From contig JAUHWR010000001.1 of the NCBI GenBank assembly GCA_030427385.1, forward strand, positions 186,001-250,000: a DNA stretch of 64,000 nucleotides, written 5' to 3'. The position numbers and the translations under genes are program-made. This DNA is from Alphaproteobacteria bacterium (lineage in GTDB: Bacteria > Pseudomonadota > Alphaproteobacteria > Micavibrionales > Micavibrionaceae). Position 1 is the stretch's first letter; every line of letters starts with the position of its first letter. Positions 1-9,821 of this stretch are shown piece by piece. Below the pieces are notes generated by a model that was not told the origin of the DNA, did no database searches, and was given only the letters and a program-made list of their open reading frames with translations.

Positions 1-1290
1 CCGCATACATTATTAATTATCTCGCATGACCGTGAAGTGCTGAATCGCTGTATTGACCATGTTGTGCATGTGGATAATCAAAAATTGACGATGTATACCG
101 GCAATTACGATACGTTTGAGAAAGAGCGCGCGGAAGCCCTTGGGTTACAGCAGAAAATGTTCGAAAAGCAGCAAGCCGAGCGCGAGCATATGCAAAAATT
201 CGTCGATCGCTTTAAAGCAAAAGCCAGTAAAGCCAAACAAGCGCAAAGCCGCATGAAGGCGCTGGAAAAAATGGATTTGGTCGATGCGGTGATCTCCAGT
301 CGCGCCGTGCATTTTACCTTCCCAAATCCGGAAAAAATTCCCTCTCCGATGATTGCGATTAGTAAGGCAGATATCGGCTATGCCCCCGGCGCACCGGTTT
401 TAAGACAGGTGCACGAAAATATTGACCACGATGACCGCATCGCGATATTGGGCGCAAACGGGAATGGTAAATCGACCATGATGAAGTTAATTGCCGATAA
501 ATTGGGCGTGATGGCAGGGGAAGTAAATCGTTCTAAAAAATTGCGGATCGGTTATTTCTCCCAGCATCAAACCGAGGAATTGGACGTGAATGCCACGCCC
601 TATGAGGAAATGATGAAAATGGTACGTGAAAGCGGCGGGGATGCTAAGGAACACAAGGTGCGCGCAAAGCTTGGCGCTTTTGGATTTTCGCGTGATTTAT
701 TAGATAATAAAATATCCACCCTTAGTGGCGGCGAAAAAGCACGATTATTGTTTGCGTTTATGAGTTTTGACGCGCCGCATTTATTATTGCTCGATGAACC
801 GACCAACCATTTGGATATTGATGCCCGTGAAGCCTTGGTACAGGCATTAAATAATTACGAAGGCGCGATTATCATCGTCAGCCACGATCCGAATATGATC
901 GAACGCGTTGCGGATCGCCTCTGGCTTGTTAAGGATGGTTCTTGTGACCATTTTGAAGGTAATTTGGATGATTATCGTGAATTTACAATTCAGGCGCGCC
1001 GCGAAGATCGTAAAAAAGATAAAAAGAAAGCCAAGGAAAAAGCACGAGCAAACGAGGCTCCGCAGAAAATAAAAAATGTTAGCCCGATTGACCAAAAGCA
1101 AGTAATTAAGGTTGAAAAAAAGATTGAACGCCTAGGGCAGGAAAAATCAGACCTCGAAGCACAGATGTCTGACCCTGCTTTCTATCAAAAAGATCAAGAT
1201 TTTATCGCGGGCGTGCAAAAAAAATACGATGCTCTTATCAAAGATCTGGAGCATCATGAAGCCCTGTGGTTGGATGCACAGGAGGCCTGA
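1..1290 (+). CDS. ABC-F family ATPase, 3' part (YheS-like)
   Basis: The reading frame is open to the left edge: the first codons read PHTLLIISHDREVLN, the end of the first ABC domain (H-loop). The gene therefore starts outside the window. Next comes the inter-domain linker, rich in charged residues and ending near KAKQAQSRMKALEKM, typical of the YheS branch. The second ABC domain follows, with Walker A GANGNGKST, signature LSGGEKAR, Walker B LLLLDEPTNHLD and H-loop SHD. A lysine-rich region and a C-terminal coiled coil complete the protein. There are no membrane segments. ABC-F proteins are soluble and act on the ribosome during translation. The family is certain; the YheS assignment rests on the linker. 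Confidence 0.93.
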   Translation, partial: PHTLLIISHDREVLNRCIDHVVHVDNQKLTMYTGNYDTFEKERAEALGLQQKMFEKQQAEREHMQKFVDRFKAKASKAKQAQSRMKALEKMDLVDAVISSRAVHFTFPNPEKIPSPMIAISKADIGYAPGAPVLRQVHENIDHDDRIAILGANGNGKSTMMKLIADKLGVMAGEVNRSKKLRIGYFSQHQTEELDVNATPYEEMMKMVRESGGDAKEHKVRAKLGAFGFSRDLLDNKISTLSGGEKARLLFAFMSFDAPHLLLLDEPTNHLDIDAREALVQALNNYEGAIIIVSHDPNMIERVADRLWLVKDGSCDHFEGNLDDYREFTIQARREDRKKDKKKAKEKARANEAPQKIKNVSPIDQKQVIKVEKKIERLGQEKSDLEAQMSDPAFYQKDQDFIAGVQKKYDALIKDLEHHEALWLDAQEA

Positions 1291-1308
1291 TATATGACGG
1301 CGCGTTCC

Positions 1309-3144
1309 TTACAGAATTAAATCATTGATGGTTATATCATGGAGACCTTCTAAACGAATGGTGAAGGAATCTTCGCCTGTCGCGTTTAATCTTCCTTTTA
1401 CGCTGGTAAAATTATGCTCGTAATTTTTATAAAAGCCTAAATCTGTCGCCTCGGATAACCAATTTGAAGAAATGAAGTCAAAGCTTTGCTTGCCTGCTTT
1501 TGTGTTATCCGCATCCATTTGGCTCAAATCTATACGATCGCCTTCGGAAAAATCGAGGATAGTATCAAAGCCAACATTTAAGTCTGAAAACTGGAAGGTA
1601 TCATTCCCTGAATTTCCGATGAGCTTGTCGTTACCAGATCCACCATTTATTAAATCGTCGCCGGATCCGCCATAGATTAGATCATTACCATTTGCCCCGT
1701 ACAATTTATCATCGCCCGAATGACCATAAAGCGTATCATTGCCATTTTTTCCGTCTATAACATCATCGCTATTTTTGGTGAAATAACCGCTCAGGATATC
1801 ATCTTCAGCTGTCCCATATAATACAGTAGATTGAGGGCTGCTGAAAATGAAGTTATCTTCACTTAACGTATGAATTCCGATGAGCTTTAGTTCGATTTTC
1901 TTACTACCATCATCATTCTGCCATCCCACGATGGATGTCGTGTTATTTTGATGGTTGTGATAAAAGCCAATCTGTCCTGCGCCTGTTAGCCATTCCGAAC
2001 CGACGAATTTAAACGTCTCAAACTTTGATGTATTCCAGATGGCATCAATGGCACTAAGGTCGATTTTATCATCTGTATTGAATGCCATAGGCACATATGA
2101 AGGCAGTTCATCTTGTGTAAAGACATGAGTTTGTGCATGTACGATATCCTCGAAATCTTCAGGATTATTTTTTTGGTCTGCGAGTAATTCGGCTTGTTGA
2201 TGCGCCAATTGTTTAAATGTGTCGTAAGACTCTTTCTTCTCGCCATTTGGTCCGACTAAACCAAACCATGCCTCAGTATCGTTGATATTATTCCCACGGT
2301 CTTGGTAGGAATACCAAAGAATAGGGCCCATCCAGTCATATTCACGTCCAATTTCAATGGATTGACGCATGATTTCGGCTTGTTGTTCCTGTGTCACGGC
2401 ATTATTACCGCCGGCTGTCGGTGCGCCTAGCTCTGTAATCCATACTTGCTTATTGCCATCATTATAGGCATTCATTGTGTCACGAACGCCGTCTTCCATA
2501 ATTTGCCATCCGTTCCAAGCAGCTGGATCATTAGGCATCAAAGGAAAGGTATAGGGATGAAAGCCAACGGCATCCATATACTCTTTTGCGCCCGCGGCAT
2601 ACATACGATCAAGATATTCTACAGCGCCATATTTACCGGCTACAGAGCTTGGCACAGGCGACAATCCTCCGGAAACAACAATATTTTCACTGCTTACATC
2701 TTTGATTGCGTTATAGGCTTCTTTCATCATCGCAGTATAATGTTCGGGGGTGATGTTATCTAAGTTTTGTTCATTATAAATTTCCCAGATGTTTACGCGC
2801 CCATCAAAGCGCTCTGCGGCTATGCCTGCAAATTCTCCATATGCTTTTTGACTGCTTGTGGAAGTGAATGAGCGATCATTTAACCAAGACGGCTGGTTAT
2901 TAATTATGCCGATCACTTCAATGCCGTAAGTTTGCGCGGCATCAACAACGGAATCAATCCCATTCCAAAAATATTCATTTTCATTCCACTCTATCCATGA
3001 CCAACGAAAATCAACACGAAGATATTGAACACCCAATTCAGCATAATTGGCAAATTCAGCCATCATGTCTGATTTTGAGCTTCCGACCAATTCTTCGTAA
3101 GGTGTGGATATACCAAATTGTGGGATGTTCGTAACCATAAGCAC
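1309..3144 (-). CDS. Secreted clan GH-A glycoside hydrolase with RTX repeats
   Basis: 611 residues. The N-terminal ~320 residues form a TIM-barrel hydrolase of clan GH-A (GH5/GH39-like). E125 in WEIYNEQN fits the acid/base residue and E238 in WITELGAP fits the nucleophile. There is no Sec signal peptide. Residues about 444-512 carry nonapeptide RTX repeats such as GGSGNDxLxG, which bind calcium in type I secreted proteins, so export by a type I system is likely; none is in the window. Residues ~353-433 and ~531-611 resemble each other (IDLS..., a GFY-N-N core, then a T-V-G region) and the serralysin C-terminal module, suggesting an internal duplication. The substrate cannot be read from sequence. 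The start could be M1 or M3. Confidence 0.85.
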   Translation of the reverse strand: MLMVTNIPQFGISTPYEELVGSSKSDMMAEFANYAELGVQYLRVDFRWSWIEWNENEYFWNGIDSVVDAAQTYGIEVIGIINNQPSWLNDRSFTSTSSQKAYGEFAGIAAERFDGRVNIWEIYNEQNLDNITPEHYTAMMKEAYNAIKDVSSENIVVSGGLSPVPSSVAGKYGAVEYLDRMYAAGAKEYMDAVGFHPYTFPLMPNDPAAWNGWQIMEDGVRDTMNAYNDGNKQVWITELGAPTAGGNNAVTQEQQAEIMRQSIEIGREYDWMGPILWYSYQDRGNNINDTEAWFGLVGPNGEKKESYDTFKQLAHQQAELLADQKNNPEDFEDIVHAQTHVFTQDELPSYVPMAFNTDDKIDLSAIDAIWNTSKFETFKFVGSEWLTGAGQIGFYHNHQNNTTSIVGWQNDDGSKKIELKLIGIHTLSEDNFIFSSPQSTVLYGTAEDDILSGYFTKNSDDVIDGKNGNDTLYGHSGDDKLYGANGNDLIYGGSGDDLINGGSGNDKLIGNSGNDTFQFSDLNVGFDTILDFSEGDRIDLSQMDADNTKAGKQSFDFISSNWLSEATDLGFYKNYEHNFTSVKGRLNATGEDSFTIRLEGLHDITINDLIL

Positions 3145-3321
3145 TCTCTATTTTTATATTTGTCAGCGAAATTACAATCTAAATTGTGATGCCCATTATT
3201 TATTTTGCAAATTAGACATTTCTATCTACGCCCAAGTTTTAAGCTTTATGCAGGCATGATTATAACCATAGTCAAAAATAGAGCACAATAAAATTCTCTG
3301 TCAGGGCTTTGTATATCGCAA

Positions 3322-3930
3322 CTATTTGAATTGCTTGAAAAATTGATTGATAATTTTATGTGCGTTGGTCTCTAAATCAAATCCATCTGGATTATTAAGG
3401 TGCTCGACAATAATGCCCTTCATGAAGAAACATACTGATTGAGCAAGAAGATCGGAATCCGCAACATCGGATAACTTCTTTTCATCTTTCGCTTTCTCAA
3501 AGTATTTTGAAAAAAGTTTTAAACTTTCTGCTTTTTTGGCCAGATGCTGATCTCTGAATGTCGACATATTGCCGGAATAATTACTTTGTGATGTAAAGAC
3601 GGTCATGGCATGTCTTTTTTTCGGGTCACGCTCCATGTCCAGTAAAAGCTGTACACACATATTTTCAAGCTGTTCCAACGGGTTATGGTGACCTTGTTCA
3701 AGGTCTTGCATAATCATTTGTGCAAGAGGTTGATATAGGCGTTCATGCAAGGCATCAAAAATCTCTGATTTATTTTGAAAATGCCAATAGATCGCGCCGC
3801 GGGTTACCTTTGCTTTCTTACCGATTTGTTCCAAAGATGTATTGGCAACACCTTTTTCCGCGAATAGCTCCACGGCGGCATCAAGGATGGTATTTCGAGT
3901 TTTTAGAGCATCTTCTTTTGTGCGGCGCAT
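3322..3930 (-). CDS. TetR/AcrR-family repressor of the adjacent RND efflux operon
   Basis: An N-terminal helix-turn-helix of TetR type (TRNTILDAAVELFAEKGV..TSLEQIGKKAKVTRGAIYWHF) is followed by an all-helical ligand-binding domain. The HTH closely resembles those of AcrR/TtgR/SmeT drug-efflux repressors. I chose the ATG at 3930 (MRRTKED), which has an AAGG about eight bases upstream. A longer frame beginning at 3960 would run into the operator. The gene is divergent from the efflux operon starting at 4060, the classical arrangement in which the repressor controls both the pump and itself until a substrate binds. Confidence 0.9.
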   Translation of the reverse strand: MRRTKEDALKTRNTILDAAVELFAEKGVANTSLEQIGKKAKVTRGAIYWHFQNKSEIFDALHERLYQPLAQMIMQDLEQGHHNPLEQLENMCVQLLLDMERDPKKRHAMTVFTSQSNYSGNMSTFRDQHLAKKAESLKLFSKYFEKAKDEKKLSDVADSDLLAQSVCFFMKGIIVEHLNNPDGFDLETNAHKIINQFFKQFK

Positions 3931-3950
3931 AAAAAAAACCTTACGTGGCG

Positions 3951-3979
3951 TTGACAACAAACATACATGTATGTATGTT
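3951..3979 (+). promoter_or_regulatory. Predicted promoter of the RND efflux operon
   Basis: TTGACA at 3951-3956, a 17-base spacer and TATGTT at 3974-3979 form a near-consensus housekeeping promoter reading toward the operon at 4060. The repressor operator covers the spacer and the -10 box. Confidence 0.6.
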
Positions 3980-3980
3980 T
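3959..3980. promoter_or_regulatory. TetR-type palindromic operator
   Basis: Two perfect 10-base half-sites, AAACATACAT and ATGTATGTTT, flank a 2-base centre (GT). Size and base composition match operators of AcrR/TtgR-class repressors. The site lies between the divergent repressor and pump genes and overlaps the pump promoter, so binding should block transcription. Confidence 0.75.
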
Positions 3981-4059
3981 ATAGTATACATGTTTTTTTC
4001 TGTTTGTCCATTTTTGCATCAGATAAAGACATTTTACTCAAATAGATAGAGCTAATGCT

Positions 4060-5256
4060 ATGAATAAACGTGTTATTATCGCAGCCATTATATTGCTGAT
4101 CGCTGCTGCCTCCAGCTATTATATTATAAACAATATAGGGGCGGAAGATGCCACGGCAAGTCAGGGCGAGGGCATGCCACCACCCCCATCTGTTGCGGTT
4201 CTGGAATTAAAGGAGCAGACAATTACAATGACTCGTTCTTTACCGGGGCGCATTTCTGCTTTCAGACAATCGCAAATTCGCCCACAAGTAAACGGTATTA
4301 TTACGGAGCGGTTATTCGAAGAGGGTGCGTATGTTGAAAAAGGTCAACAATTATATCAAATTGATGATGCACGTTACAAAGCTGAATTAACTAGCGCCGA
4401 TGCGGACCTTAAAAGCGCTAAATCAACCATTGCTTCCATTGAATCGAGAACCAAACGTTATCAAAACCTTGTTAAAATTGATGCAGTAAGTAAACAGGAA
4501 TATGAAGATGTCAAAGCAGAGCTTGATCAGGCCAAGGCGGCCGTGGCTGTTGCGCAGGCAAGTGTTGATCTTGCCCAAGTTAATTTAGACTACACCAAAG
4601 TTTACGCCCCGATATCGGGACGCATAGGCAGATCTTTAGTCACCGAAGGGGCGCTTGTTACGGCGAACCAATCACAGGCCATGGCGGTCATTACCTTGCT
4701 TGATCCGGTCTATGTTGATATGCAGCAATCCAGCCAGGAAGCTATGGAGTTACAGCAAATGCGCCTATCTGGACAGGAAAAAATTCCTGTAAGTGTGTTG
4801 CTAGGTGAGAGTAATGAACAAATATATCCCCATCAGGGTAATTTAAGCTTCTCTGAAGTGACCATAGATGAAACAACCGGCTCAATTACCTTACGGGCAA
4901 CAGTTCCAAACCCCGATGGGGTGTTAATGCCGGGTCTTTTTGTTCGCACCTCATTAGCATTAGGTAAAAAAACAGCGCTTCTGGTCCCTCAACGCGCAAG
5001 TACACGAAATGCAGATGGCAGTATCAGTGTCATGATAGTCGATGACAAAAATAAAGTTCAGCCCCGTGCTATTAAAGTACGTGATGCCTATGAGGATAGC
5101 TGGATTGTGTCAGAGGGGCTTGCTCCCGGTGATAAGGTGATTATTGAGGGTTATCAGAAAGTTGCCCCGAACAGCGTTGTCTCGGTAACCAATTGGCAGC
5201 AGGCCGGAGACGGCGCGATGCCATCTGCTACGCCGCCTGAAACCTCAGACGAGTAG
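4060..5256 (+). CDS. RND efflux periplasmic adaptor (membrane fusion protein)
   Basis: 398 residues of the AcrA/MexA class. It has an N-terminal hydrophobic anchor (about residues 5-25), a proline-rich stretch, split biotinyl-lipoyl halves ([11 protein letters not shown]...[11 protein letters not shown] and [17 protein letters not shown]), a helical hairpin between them, then beta-barrel and membrane-proximal domains. No lipobox is evident, so it is probably held by an uncleaved or cleaved signal segment rather than lipid. It bridges the inner-membrane pump and the outer-membrane channel encoded next in the operon. The gap to the pump gene is 11 bases. Confidence 0.93.
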   Translation: MNKRVIIAAIILLIAAASSYYIINNIGAEDATASQGEGMPPPPSVAVLELKEQTITMTRSLPGRISAFRQSQIRPQVNGIITERLFEEGAYVEKGQQLYQIDDARYKAELTSADADLKSAKSTIASIESRTKRYQNLVKIDAVSKQEYEDVKAELDQAKAAVAVAQASVDLAQVNLDYTKVYAPISGRIGRSLVTEGALVTANQSQAMAVITLLDPVYVDMQQSSQEAMELQQMRLSGQEKIPVSVLLGESNEQIYPHQGNLSFSEVTIDETTGSITLRATVPNPDGVLMPGLFVRTSLALGKKTALLVPQRASTRNADGSISVMIVDDKNKVQPRAIKVRDAYEDSWIVSEGLAPGDKVIIEGYQKVAPNSVVSVTNWQQAGDGAMPSATPPETSDE

Positions 5257-5267
5257 GAGTAAAGCAT

Positions 5268-8200
5268 ATGTCCCGTTTTTTTATTGACCGCCCTGTTTTT
5301 GCCTGGGTTCTTGCGATTGTAACCATGTTGGTCGGGGTACTGGCGATCCGTTCTTTGCCTATTGAACAATACCCCAAAATCGCCCCGCCAACAGTTGCCA
5401 TTAGTGCAAGCTACCCCGGCGCTTCGGCGGAAACGGTTGAAAATGCAGTCACGCAGGTCATTGAGCAACGGTTAAGCGGAATAGATCATCTGCGCTATTT
5501 TTCTTCAAATAGTGCCGATGGATCAATGTCAATTACACTGACTTTTGAGCCGGAAGCTGATCCGGATATTGCACAGGTACAAACGCAAAATAAAGTGCAG
5601 GGCGCTGTGCCGCTCCTACCGCAGGAAGTACAGCAGCTGGGGGTAACGGTTACGAAATCTAATGATACGTTCTTATTGGTTGTGGGGTTATATGCCAGTG
5701 ACGGAAAATATTCACAAGGCGATCTGAGCGATATTCTGGTGTCTAATTTTCGCGATGCGCTCTCTCGTGTAAACGGAGTGGGGAGTGTGCGTGTTTTCGG
5801 TGAACAACATGCGATGCGAATTTGGCTTGATCCGGCCAAGCTTTACAGCTTTAACATGACGCCGCTTGATGTGCAGGCGGCAATTCAAATACAGAATACA
5901 GATATTTCCGCAGGACAATTGGGGGGCATGCCATCAATCGAAGGTCAGCAGATAAATGCAACGATTAAAGCGCAATCACGTTTGGAAAATGTGGATGATT
6001 TCAAAAATATCATTCTGCGGGTAAATGCCGATGGATCTCAAGTACGCTTGCGTGATGTTGCCAAAGTCGAGTTAGGATCAGAATCCTATGATAGGATTGT
6101 CCGATATAAAAGAAAACCGGCAAGTGGTATTGCCATAAGCCTTGCAACTGGCGCAAACGCCCTTAAGACAGCAGAATTAGTAAAAGAACGCGTTGCGGAA
6201 TTAGAGGAGTTTTTACCGGAGGGCATTGAGGTAATCTACCCCTATGACACAACTCCGTTCGTGGAGCTTTCTATTGAATCTGTGGTTCACACATTGATTG
6301 AAGCGGTCGTTCTTGTGTTTTTAGTAATGTTATTATTCTTGCAAAATTGGCGCGCCACCTTGATACCCACAATTGCCGTTCCGGTTGTGTTGCTGGGAAC
6401 ATTCGCAATTCTGGCGATGTTTGGATTTACAATTAACACGTTGACTATGTTTGCTATGGTTCTTGCGATTGGTTTGCTGGTTGATGATGCGATTGTCGTT
6501 GTTGAAAATGTTGAACGGATCATGAGCGAAGAGGGCTTATCACCAAAAGAGGCAACTAAAAAATCGATGGATCAGATTACCGGAGCCTTGATCGGGATTG
6601 CCACAGTGCTTTCTACGGTTTTTATTCCTATGGCTTTCTTTAGCGGCTCTGCGGGGGCGATTTATCGTCAGTTCTCTATCACTATTGTTGCGGCTATGGC
6701 TTTGTCCGTTGCGGTTGCGTTAATTTTGTCACCGTCTTTATGTGCTACAATTTTAAAACAGGAAAAAGATGGCAGCCGCCGAAAAGAAACGGGGTTCTTT
6801 GGGGCATTTAATCGTAACTTTAACAAGGCAAGGCATTATTATCAGACCAGTGCAATCTATATTGCCCGTCGCACTATTCGCTTTTTTGTCGTGTATTTAG
6901 TTTTAATTGGCGGTCTGATATTTGGATTTATGAACATTCCGACGTCTTTCTTACCTGATGAGGATCAGGGGTTTTTATTTATGATGGTTAACACGCCGGC
7001 CGGATCGACAGCGGGGCGTACCCTGGAATCTGTAGAAAAAGTCGAAGATTATTTATTAGATCAGGAAAAAATCGAGCACTTATTCACAGTTGTAGGATTT
7101 AGCTTTGCCGGCTCGGCGCAAAATGCAGCTTTTGGATTTGTTGGCTTGAAGGATTGGTCAGAGCGTAAAGAAGAGCATGAAAGCGTCTTTGCAATTTCGG
7201 GACAGGCCATGGGCGCGTTTTCGCAAATTAAAGATGCGATGGCTTTTGCTTTCTTCCCGCCGCCAATTCGTGAACTTGGTAATGCATCAGGGTTTGACTT
7301 CCAGTTAGTAGATCGTGCCGGTCTGGGGCATGACGCATTGATTAATGCGCGAAATCAGCTACTTGGTTCCGCTGCACAGAATACTATGCTGTCAGGTGTG
7401 CGCCCAAATGGATTAAATGACGTGCCGCAATTTAAAATCAATATTGATAATGAAAAAGCCTCTGCCATGGGGGTTTCCCTAAGTGATATTAACAGTACAT
7501 TGCAAATTGCATGGGGATCCAGCTATGTAAATGATTTTGTTGATGGGGGACGGATTAAAAAGGTCTATATGCAGGGAGATGCCCCCCATCGTATGATGCC
7601 CGAAGATTTAAATGAGTGGTTCGTGCGCAATGGCGGCGGCGAAATGGTTCCGTTTAATGCCTTTGCCACAACAGAATGGACATATGGCTCCCCCAAGCTA
7701 GAACGTTTTAACGGAAATGCTTCTGTCAATATCCAAGGCGGCACCGCCGAAGGTGTTAGTACGGGCGATGCCATGGATCAGGTACAAGATATTGTTGATA
7801 CCCTACCGGAGGGTATTGGGTTGGAATGGTCGGGAATATCCTATGAGGAACGTCAGGCTGGCGCGCAGGCGCCTGCGCTATATGCATTATCTGTTTTGAT
7901 TGTTTTCCTATGTTTAGCGGCGCTTTATGAGAGTTGGGCGGTGCCCCTTGCGGTCATGCTTGTTGTTCCTTTGGGGATTTTGGGCGCAGTTATTGCCAGT
8001 AATATTTTTGGTATGTCCAATGATGTTTACTTTCAGGTCGCATTATTGACAACCGTTGGATTGTCCGCCAAGAACGCCATTTTAATCGTGGAATTTGCCA
8101 AGGATTTGAAAGAAGACGGACATAGCGTGATGGAGGCGGTGGAAATGGCCGCACGTCAACGTTTTCGCCCCATCCTTATGACATCAATGGCATTTATGTT

Positions 8201-8381
8201 GGGGGTCACACCATTGGCTCTTGCTAGCGGTGCAGGTGCGGCTAGTCAAAATGCCATTGGTATTGCGGTAATGGGCGGTATGCTCGCAGCGACGTTTTTG
8301 GCGATCTTCTTCGTTCCGATGTTCTATGTCGCGGTTGAAAAAATATTTCATAAGGAAAAAACGGAAAAGGACAAAGTATGA
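5268..8381 (+). CDS. RND multidrug efflux transporter, HAE-1 family (AcrB-like)
   Basis: 1037 residues, full family length, with N-terminal [17 protein letters not shown] and twelve predicted membrane helices around two large periplasmic loops. The proton-relay aspartates appear in [14 protein letters not shown] (TM4), and the TM10 lysine in [14 protein letters not shown]. It exports hydrophobic compounds from membrane and periplasm, driven by the proton gradient, as a trimer with the upstream adaptor and downstream channel. GGAG lies close before the ATG. Its last codons overlap the channel gene by four bases (ATGA), indicating translational coupling. Confidence 0.96.
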   Translation: MSRFFIDRPVFAWVLAIVTMLVGVLAIRSLPIEQYPKIAPPTVAISASYPGASAETVENAVTQVIEQRLSGIDHLRYFSSNSADGSMSITLTFEPEADPDIAQVQTQNKVQGAVPLLPQEVQQLGVTVTKSNDTFLLVVGLYASDGKYSQGDLSDILVSNFRDALSRVNGVGSVRVFGEQHAMRIWLDPAKLYSFNMTPLDVQAAIQIQNTDISAGQLGGMPSIEGQQINATIKAQSRLENVDDFKNIILRVNADGSQVRLRDVAKVELGSESYDRIVRYKRKPASGIAISLATGANALKTAELVKERVAELEEFLPEGIEVIYPYDTTPFVELSIESVVHTLIEAVVLVFLVMLLFLQNWRATLIPTIAVPVVLLGTFAILAMFGFTINTLTMFAMVLAIGLLVDDAIVVVENVERIMSEEGLSPKEATKKSMDQITGALIGIATVLSTVFIPMAFFSGSAGAIYRQFSITIVAAMALSVAVALILSPSLCATILKQEKDGSRRKETGFFGAFNRNFNKARHYYQTSAIYIARRTIRFFVVYLVLIGGLIFGFMNIPTSFLPDEDQGFLFMMVNTPAGSTAGRTLESVEKVEDYLLDQEKIEHLFTVVGFSFAGSAQNAAFGFVGLKDWSERKEEHESVFAISGQAMGAFSQIKDAMAFAFFPPPIRELGNASGFDFQLVDRAGLGHDALINARNQLLGSAAQNTMLSGVRPNGLNDVPQFKINIDNEKASAMGVSLSDINSTLQIAWGSSYVNDFVDGGRIKKVYMQGDAPHRMMPEDLNEWFVRNGGGEMVPFNAFATTEWTYGSPKLERFNGNASVNIQGGTAEGVSTGDAMDQVQDIVDTLPEGIGLEWSGISYEERQAGAQAPALYALSVLIVFLCLAALYESWAVPLAVMLVVPLGILGAVIASNIFGMSNDVYFQVALLTTVGLSAKNAILIVEFAKDLKEDGHSVMEAVEMAARQRFRPILMTSMAFMLGVTPLALASGAGAASQNAIGIAVMGGMLAATFLAIFFVPMFYVAVEKIFHKEKTEKDKV

Positions 8382-9805
8382 AGAAGCCGGTTTTAACGAT
8401 TGTGACAACATTAATGATGGGGGTAAGCCTTGGGGCCTGCACAATGGTTCCAGAATATATGGTTCCCGATTTTGCCGCTAAAGATGAATGGCATGATATC
8501 CCGGGTTATGAGCAAGTACAAAACGAGATTACGGCGCATGAATTAAATTGGCAGGATTTTTTTAAAGATCCGGCGTTACTTCAAGTAATTGATACAGCGC
8601 TGAAGAATAATAAAGATTTACGATTGGCGGCATTAAATATAGAAGAGGCGCGCGCGCTTTATCGTATAGAGCGATCTGATCTTGTGCCTTCGCTTCGTGC
8701 CAATGGCGGGGCAAATTATGTGGGCAGCTCTGATGAAAGCAGCACCACCGGCACAGCGCAGACTACAAAAACGCATAACGCAAATATAGGTATAAGTTCC
8801 TATGAAGTTGATCTGTTCGGACGCATTCGCAGTCAAAATCAATCATCAATTAATGAGTATTTAGCCACAGAATCTGCGCGAAATGTTGTGCAAAATGCAT
8901 TAATTGCAGAAGTTGCCAATGCGTATTTACAATTGTTAGCTGATGAAAAATTACTCTCATTGACGGATAAAACATTGGATGCGCAATTACAAACTTATGA
9001 ACTCTTATCTAAAATAAGAGATGAGGGCGTTGCCACGGAATCTGATGTCTCCCGCGCGCAAACAGCGGTGGAAACTGCACGCGTGAACCAGCATCAATAT
9101 CGCCGCAATGTAGAGCAAGATAAAAACGCCCTTATTCTTTTAATGGGTGTGAAGCACGATAAGGAATTTATTCCAAATTCTAAGTTGGAAGATATAGATA
9201 TCACTAAAAATTTAAACGCCCGTTTGCCTTCACAGGTTTTAACTGCTCGCCCGGATATACAACAGGCTGAGTATCAGTTGCTTGCCAGAAATGCAGATAT
9301 TGGCGCGGCGCGCGCGGCATTTTTCCCAAGTATAACGTTAACAGGCACTTATGGCCTTGCCAGTGAGAGCTTATCAAATCTTTTTACCTCTGGCGCATGG
9401 GGGGCATGGGCATTTATTCCTCAAGTCACAGTGCCTATTTTTGAGGGTGGTCGGAACAAAGCAAATCTTGATTTAGCAGAAATTCGTAAAGACCAAGCTA
9501 TTGTAACTTACGAGAAAGCAATCCAGACAGCCTTTCGGGAGGTTGCAGATGAATTGGCCGCGCGTGCAACTTTAACGCAACAACTGGAGGCGCAGCGCCG
9601 GTTAGTTGAGGCCGGACAGCGCGTTTACAATGCCTCTAATGAGCGATATAAGTCAGGTATCGACAGCTTTCTGAGTGTGTTAGATGCCCAAAGGGAATTA
9701 TATACCTATCAGCAGAATGAAATCCTAATCGAGCAGCAGCGTTTGGCGAATTTAGTCAACCTTTATAAAGTATTAGGTGGCGGTTCTGATGCGAATACGC
9801 AATAA
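8378..9805 (+). CDS. RND efflux outer-membrane channel lipoprotein (OprM/NodT family)
   Basis: 475 residues. The signal peptide ends in a lipobox (LGAC, Cys about residue 20), so the mature protein should be lipidated. Two repeated outer-membrane-efflux-protein domains follow, with family motifs such as NWQDFFKDP near the start, [11 protein letters not shown] in the first half and [14 protein letters not shown] at the start of the second half. It is the TolC-like exit duct of the pump in this operon. It overlaps the transporter gene by four bases. Confidence 0.94.
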   Translation: MKKPVLTIVTTLMMGVSLGACTMVPEYMVPDFAAKDEWHDIPGYEQVQNEITAHELNWQDFFKDPALLQVIDTALKNNKDLRLAALNIEEARALYRIERSDLVPSLRANGGANYVGSSDESSTTGTAQTTKTHNANIGISSYEVDLFGRIRSQNQSSINEYLATESARNVVQNALIAEVANAYLQLLADEKLLSLTDKTLDAQLQTYELLSKIRDEGVATESDVSRAQTAVETARVNQHQYRRNVEQDKNALILLMGVKHDKEFIPNSKLEDIDITKNLNARLPSQVLTARPDIQQAEYQLLARNADIGAARAAFFPSITLTGTYGLASESLSNLFTSGAWGAWAFIPQVTVPIFEGGRNKANLDLAEIRKDQAIVTYEKAIQTAFREVADELAARATLTQQLEAQRRLVEAGQRVYNASNERYKSGIDSFLSVLDAQRELYTYQQNEILIEQQRLANLVNLYKVLGGGSDANTQ

Positions 9806-9821
9806 ATGTAATCGCACTCTA

